Source: CAYZWU01 sp964482235 (GTDB taxonomy: Bacteria; Planctomycetota; B15-G4; CAYZWU01). From it: a stretch of 44,890 nt of DNA. The translations under genes and the position numbers were made by a program. The stretch covers positions 1 to 44,890 of the forward strand of contig CAYZWU010000045.1 of NCBI GenBank assembly GCA_964482235.1, written 5' to 3'. Shown piece after piece: positions 40,471 through 44,890 of the stretch (within the stretch, counting starts at the first letter, position 1; each line of letters starts with the position of its first letter). A model generated the notes under the pieces. It did no database searches and was not told the origin of the DNA. It worked only from the letters and a program-made list of their open reading frames with translations.

Positions 40471-42795
40471 ATGCGCAGATACAAGTTAAGTTCGGCTGTT
40501 TTCTTCCTGTTCCTGCTAACCGCCATTCCCCTGACGGCAGACGAGTTCGTCGGCGAGGTCCGGACCGCACCGACCGATCTCCACATCTACAGGAGTCAAG
40601 GTCTCGACTTCGTCACCATGCCGGAAGATGGAATGATCTTCGAGACGGGATCACCGGCCGTGCCGTGCCGGCAGATCAACGTGGCCCTTCCCCTGGGTGC
40701 TGCGGTTTCCGGCGTGGAGGTGATCGATGCCGAGTTCGTCGAGCTGCCGGGCCTGTTCGATCTGGCTCCCAGCCCCGTGCCGAGGAGGGTGTCGAACCAG
40801 GCGGCCGGCAATCCATTCGTCAAGGATCCCGCCGTCTACGGTATGGATGCCGTCTATCCTGCCGCAAGGATCGAAAAGCTTTCGGAGTGGGATCTGTTCG
40901 GACAGGAGTTCGTGACGGTTCGGCTCAATCCGGTTCGGTTCAATCCCGCAACGGGCAAGCTATCCCTGGCGCAGAGGATGGTCTACAGGATCGATTACAC
41001 TGTGGATCCTTCGACTGTGCGCAAGACGTACAACTTCAGCCCCGTTGTCCGGGCGCGCAACCTGGCACGCATTCAGCACATGGCGGTGAATCCGGATGCC
41101 GTATCCATTCCCGCCTGGTCCGGAAGCACCTCCCGCGCACTGAACCCCGGTGATTTCGAGCATGTGATCATCACCACGACGAGCCTTTCCACCGCATTCG
41201 AGCCGGTCAGGGATTACCGCACGCTGATCGGCCTTCCGTCCGAGATCGTGACCACCGACTATATCTACGCCAACTACTCGGGCAGCGACAACCAGGCAAA
41301 GATCCAGAATTTCGTGATCGATGCCAATGCCACGTGGGGAACGATGTACTTCTTCCTCGGCGGCGACACGGGGCAGATCCCGTACAGGAGCACGACGATC
41401 AACGGGGACAGCATTCCCAACGACACCTACCTGGCGGACTACGACCGCGACTTCATCTGCGAGGTCTACGTGGGCCGAGCTCCCATCGATACTACGAGCC
41501 AGTTCGACACGCTGTGGGGCAAGACCTACGATCTGGAGACCAATCCGCCCGCCGGATTCGGTGATGAGGCCTTTCTCATGGGATTCGATCTCGACTCCAG
41601 CCATCCTGACGAGAAGCTGATGAACTACGTGATCAGTCACTGGCTCCCCGCCTGGACCGATCTCGACAAGGAGTACGACTCGGAAGGCGGCGGGCACGAG
41701 AGCGACGTGGACGGCTACGTCAACAGCGGCCAGGTCCTTATCGGCCACTCCGACCACTGCAACTGGGATGTTGTCGGAGTCGGGTCCTACAGGCACGGCA
41801 GCCACCTCTCGATAACCGAGTGCAAGGCGTTCAGCAACGGCGACAGGCAGAGCATCATGAAGACCCTGGGCTGCTGGCCCTGCGCCTTCGAGAGGAGCGA
41901 CTGCTGGGGCGAGGAGTTCGTCAAGGATTCCAACGGCGGCGGCATCGGTTTCGTGGGCAACTCGCGGTACGGCTGGTACATGCCCGGTTTCCATCTGGCC
42001 TACTCGGGCAACTACCTCAACAAGTTCTTCAAGGTGATCTGGGACGAGTTCTACCTCTGCCTGCGTTCGGGGGAAGCCCTGAGCACGGCCAAGAACGCCT
42101 ACTGGCCCCAGCCCGGAACGTACCAGTACATTTTCACGGAGCTCACCCTCCTGGGTGATCCGGCGGCCAACATCTGGACCGACGTGCCGGCCTCGCCTGC
42201 CGTGTCTTTCGATTCTTCGATCAACACCGGTTCGCAGAGCTACACCGTCAACGTGTCATCCGGTGGCTCCGCAGTGGAAGGAGCCCTGGTCTGCCTGATG
42301 AAGGACTCGGACGTTTACGAGCGCACGGCAACGGACGGCGGCGGCAATGCCGTCTTCACCATCGATCCGGCGACCGCCGGCACCATGAACGTGACCGTGA
42401 CCGGTTTGAACGTGCTGCCCTACTTCGGAACCTGCACAGTAACCGGCGGCGGACCGCCCGATATCGAGGTGGATCTCGTCCTCGACAACTCCACCTATCA
42501 GCGCGGCGACACGGTCTTCTATGACGTGACCGTCACGAACAACACGACCGGACAGCTGACCACCAGCATGTGGACCAACGTGACCCTGCCGAACTTCAGC
42601 ACCTATCCTTCGAGCGGTTATCTCAACGGTCCCACCTCCGTGACCGTGAACGGCAACAGCAACCAGGTGTTCAACTTTTCGCAGAACATCCCCCAGATCG
42701 CACCTCTGGGCAGCTATACCTTCAACGCATTCGTGGGTTCCAATCCCCCCGGATTCGATGAAGAGGATCACGTGCCCTTCACGATAACATTGTAA
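40471..42795 (+). CDS. Secreted C25 (gingipain-type) cysteine peptidase, paralogue 4
   Basis: 774 aa; AAGGAG precedes the ATG by ~10 nt. The signal peptide ends PLTADE. Propeptide-like region, then the C25 domain beginning FEHVIITTTSL with DYDRDFICEVYVGRAPI, catalytic His in GHSDHCNWD and Cys in MKTLGCWPCAFE. The tail has the shared regulatory-type unit (AVEGALVCLMKDSDVYERTA, 20 residues) and the last domain SYTFNAFVGSNPPGFDEEDH. It follows paralogue 3 by 108 nt with no clear terminator or promoter between, so the two may share a transcript. Extra Cys residues around the active Cys (GCWPCAFERSDCW) could allow disulfides. Confidence 0.92.
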   Translation: MRRYKLSSAVFFLFLLTAIPLTADEFVGEVRTAPTDLHIYRSQGLDFVTMPEDGMIFETGSPAVPCRQINVALPLGAAVSGVEVIDAEFVELPGLFDLAPSPVPRRVSNQAAGNPFVKDPAVYGMDAVYPAARIEKLSEWDLFGQEFVTVRLNPVRFNPATGKLSLAQRMVYRIDYTVDPSTVRKTYNFSPVVRARNLARIQHMAVNPDAVSIPAWSGSTSRALNPGDFEHVIITTTSLSTAFEPVRDYRTLIGLPSEIVTTDYIYANYSGSDNQAKIQNFVIDANATWGTMYFFLGGDTGQIPYRSTTINGDSIPNDTYLADYDRDFICEVYVGRAPIDTTSQFDTLWGKTYDLETNPPAGFGDEAFLMGFDLDSSHPDEKLMNYVISHWLPAWTDLDKEYDSEGGGHESDVDGYVNSGQVLIGHSDHCNWDVVGVGSYRHGSHLSITECKAFSNGDRQSIMKTLGCWPCAFERSDCWGEEFVKDSNGGGIGFVGNSRYGWYMPGFHLAYSGNYLNKFFKVIWDEFYLCLRSGEALSTAKNAYWPQPGTYQYIFTELTLLGDPAANIWTDVPASPAVSFDSSINTGSQSYTVNVSSGGSAVEGALVCLMKDSDVYERTATDGGGNAVFTIDPATAGTMNVTVTGLNVLPYFGTCTVTGGGPPDIEVDLVLDNSTYQRGDTVFYDVTVTNNTTGQLTTSMWTNVTLPNFSTYPSSGYLNGPTSVTVNGNSNQVFNFSQNIPQIAPLGSYTFNAFVGSNPPGFDEEDHVPFTITL

Positions 42796-42809
42796 CGAAA
42801 TGCTCTTTC

Positions 42810-42845
42810 CCTCCCCGCGGCTCGAGAGACGGAGCCGCGGGGAGG
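42810..42845 (+). terminator. 14-bp GC-rich hairpin after peptidase paralogue 4
   Basis: CCTCCCCGCGGCTC (42810-42823) pairs perfectly with 42832-42845 around an 8-nt loop, 14 nt after the stop. No T-run follows. Confidence 0.6.
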
Positions 42846-42850
42846 ATGCC

Positions 42851-43015
42851 TATCAGACCGTTGAAAAAGTCATTCGGGCCGAAAGCGGATCTTTTGCGCC
42901 GGCTCTGCGTTGCCAAATCCTCAGCGAATCCACTGATTCGCCTCCGGTTTAGCGCCTTGATCCGACACAAAATCTCTCGCTTTCGATCCCGAAGCACTTT
43001 TTCAACGGCCTGCTA
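42851..43015. repeat. MITE-like imperfect palindrome of ~165 bp
   Basis: The ends, TATCAGACCGTTGAAAAAGT on the left and ACTTTTTCAACGGCCTGCTA on the right, are inverted repeats with few mismatches. Pairing continues inward (CGAAAGCG with CGCTTTCG; ATCTTTTGCGCCGG with CCGACACAAAATCT) to a centre GCGAATC-CACT-GATTCGC. No ORF is inside. Ends of this kind (GTTGAAAAAGT) recall common intergenic repeats of several phyla; I cannot confirm the family. It shares nothing with the five-copy element. The remaining 43016-43116 shows nothing. Confidence 0.7.
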
Positions 43016-43116
43016 TCCCCCCGAATCTTCTCCCCTCCTCCCTCACCGATATCATCGATCCGGTACCGGCAAACCGGAGAGCCTTCGCAAAGATCGTCTG
43101 ACAAGGCGGCATTAGT

Positions 43117-44890
43117 TCACTTCTCGTGCCGCTTGATCACGAAGACCTCTCCGTGCGAATCCGATCCGCCTTCGCTGCGCACCATTGCACGTATCGTGTA
43201 TGCGTCAGTCTTTCCGGGCTCGTCGAGACGGACTACGTAGGTGTTGTTCTCGTGTCGTGCGCCTGTCACGCCGCGATGGCTGTCCAGCGAGACCACGTTC
43301 GAATCGGCGAGGAGGGCAACGCTCTCGATGCCCAGACGATGTGCGCCATGGGTGTAGATCAAACGGATGCAGTAGCTGCCCGATCCGGTGATGTGATCGG
43401 TCACATCCCACGTCACCGGCGCGTACGATTCGGCGACCGTCTGCGGAGACCATGTTCCCGCAGGCCGGGGCTTGTACCCGATCTTCAACCGGCTCAGGTG
43501 ACTCAGGTTGGAGTGGAGGCGTTTCTCGAAATCGGGCCACGCTCGAACGTCCTGCCGCGACCAGCCTCGTTCCGCCACGGCAAGGAGCCGCGGAAAGAGC
43601 TGCCAGTCCACCCGGTGCGGCTCGCGGTCGATGTGGGACCAGAAATTCGCCTGAAAGCCGAGAACGTGATCCCTTTGTGAACCAATGAGCGATTCGGGGA
43701 CGGGCTCGAAGGAGTAGGCACGGCGGGAATCGATCCGCCCGTAGGTGTAATCGAAGTAGCAATGGCTTGTGGGGGACATGACCACGTTGTGTCCCGACCG
43801 GGCCGCCGCGATGCCGCCATCGATGCCGCGCCAGCTCATGACCGCCGCATTGGGAGCCAGGCCGCCCTCGAGAATTTCGTCCCAGCCGATGATCGAGTGC
43901 CCTCTCGAGTTGACGAACTTCTCGATCCTCTTGATGAAGTAGCTCTGCAGCTCGTGCTCCGATTTCAACCCTTCCTGCTTCATGCGGGACTGGCATTTCG
44001 GGCATGCCTGCCAGCGGCTCTTCGGCGCCTCGTCGCCGCCGATGTGGATGTAGTGCGACGGGAAAATGGCGAAGACCTCTTTCAGTACGTTTTCGAGAAA
44101 TTCGAATACGGCGTCGTTTCCGGCGCAGAAGATATCCTTGTGAATGCCTGGCCCCTTGAAGAAGGGGTGGATCTCGAAAGGTCCGCCCGTGCAGGAGAGG
44201 TGAGGATAGCAGGAGAGCACGGCGAGGGTGTGGCCGGGCATCTCGATCTCCGGAACGATGGTCACGCCGCGCGATCGGGCATACCGGACCAGGTCGATCA
44301 TCTGTTGCCGGGTGTAGTATCCCTGGTGAGGTTCGGGCTCCTTCCACTTCGCCGGAAAGTATGCACCCTTCCGGGTGAGCTCGGGGTACTTCTCGATCTC
44401 GAGCCGCCAGCCCTGGTCGTCCGTCAGGTGAAGATGAAGCACGTTCATCTTGTAGAACGACATGCGATCGATCGTCTTCTTGATGTACTCGATCGACTGA
44501 AAGGTTCGCGAGCAGTCGAGCATCAATCCGCGCCAGCCGAAGCGCGGATAATCGGTGATCGAGCAGCAAGGAACGCAATACCGAGGACCGCCCGTTCCTT
44601 CAATCGGATCAGCTTCCCGCAACAGCTGGCAGACCGTCTGCCCGCCGTAGAACAATCCCGTGGATGATCTTGCCTGGATCAGGATCCTGTTCGGCGTCAC
44701 CTTCAGAATATAGCCTTCCTCCCCGATCGACTCGAGGGCGGGATCGAACCGCAGAACGATGGCATCGCTGTCTTTTTCCGGATCGAAACTCCTGGCCGCC
44801 TTCAGCTTCAGTCCCGTCGAATCGAAAAGAGAGATCTGCAGAATCCGGGCCACGTCGCGCTCGCGGGGACCGGCGAGGAAAAGTGTTCGA
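43117..44890 (-). CDS. GH20 beta-N-acetylhexosaminidase, 5' end outside window
   Basis: The frame is open to the right edge; the in-frame GTG at 44853 is unlikely to be the start because coding-like sequence (LFLAGPRERDVARILQ) continues upstream. The domain order is an N-terminal GH20b-like part (GYILKVTPNRILIQARSSTG), then the catalytic barrel from ~105. WRGLMLDCSR, HLHLTDDQGWR, PEIEMPGHT and the catalytic pair Asp-Glu in HIGGDEAPKSRW (274-275 counted from 44853) are all intact, as is the aglycone motif CPKCQ. The last ~110 residues are a beta domain. It removes terminal GlcNAc or GalNAc from glycans or chitin oligomers, outside the cell or in the periplasm. Confidence 0.93.
   Translation of the reverse strand, partial: RTLFLAGPRERDVARILQISLFDSTGLKLKAARSFDPEKDSDAIVLRFDPALESIGEEGYILKVTPNRILIQARSSTGLFYGGQTVCQLLREADPIEGTGGPRYCVPCCSITDYPRFGWRGLMLDCSRTFQSIEYIKKTIDRMSFYKMNVLHLHLTDDQGWRLEIEKYPELTRKGAYFPAKWKEPEPHQGYYTRQQMIDLVRYARSRGVTIVPEIEMPGHTLAVLSCYPHLSCTGGPFEIHPFFKGPGIHKDIFCAGNDAVFEFLENVLKEVFAIFPSHYIHIGGDEAPKSRWQACPKCQSRMKQEGLKSEHELQSYFIKRIEKFVNSRGHSIIGWDEILEGGLAPNAAVMSWRGIDGGIAAARSGHNVVMSPTSHCYFDYTYGRIDSRRAYSFEPVPESLIGSQRDHVLGFQANFWSHIDREPHRVDWQLFPRLLAVAERGWSRQDVRAWPDFEKRLHSNLSHLSRLKIGYKPRPAGTWSPQTVAESYAPVTWDVTDHITGSGSYCIRLIYTHGAHRLGIESVALLADSNVVSLDSHRGVTGARHENNTYVVRLDEPGKTDAYTIRAMVRSEGGSDSHGEVFVIKRHEK

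Overview
The window looks like one scaffold piece of a GC-rich (about 60% or more by eye) bacterial genome assembled from a metagenome. It is Gram-negative in style: there are lipoprotein signals, exported beta-helix and FG-GAP proteins, and large secreted C25 (gingipain-type) peptidases with carboxypeptidase-regulatory/Ig-like tails. The mix of Hanks-type kinase with TPRs, TMTC-type GT-C enzymes, ADP-forming acyl-CoA synthetase, tandem SagB domains and a family of C25 peptidases suits an uncultured phylum of the FCB/Acidobacteria/Planctomycete-like sphere. No marker here fixes the phylum. No tRNA, rRNA, CRISPR array or complete insertion sequence was seen.

Layout. 1-10.2 kb: a truncated exported regulatory-domain protein (-), the GTPase YchF (+), the fused formiminotransferase-cyclodeaminase FtcD (-), a membrane Ser/Thr kinase with a TPR exterior (-) and a secreted beta-helix protein (-). 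10.2-16.9 kb: a control region rich in palindromes, then a tight operon of TMTC-type GT-C protein, sulfatase-fold lipoprotein and second GT-C protein (surface glycan or protein glycosylation), followed by an RluA-type pseudouridine synthase. 17-24 kb: a membrane protein with two SagB domains, an FG-GAP protein with an in-frame TGA, a VWA protein, an SGNH hydrolase and an apparently frameshifted exported protein. 24-31.4 kb: ADP-forming acyl-CoA synthetase, a second sulfatase-fold lipoprotein, an ECF-like sigma/anti-sigma pair, a MazG-type pyrophosphohydrolase and a branched-chain aminotransferase. 31.5-42.8 kb: four paralogous C25 peptidases with an Old Yellow Enzyme relative between the first two. 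43-44.9 kb: a GH20 hexosaminidase cut by the window end.

The most striking structure is a family of five ~100-bp elements between 3.5 and 22 kb. Each has two arms sharing an identical 30-nt core, in perfect inverted orientation, around a 34-35-nt spacer. The spacer has conserved edges and a 13-nt variable core. Three of the five begin directly at a stop codon. A second, unrelated palindromic element of ~165 bp lies at 42851-43015. Long GC-rich hairpins without a T-run end several other genes.

Two sequence-quality points matter for anyone using this region. The 100-N run at 38896-38995 is flanked by the same 55 bases on both sides, so it is a false gap inside an intact peptidase gene. The gene at 23214-24005 carries what look like two compensating one-base indels.
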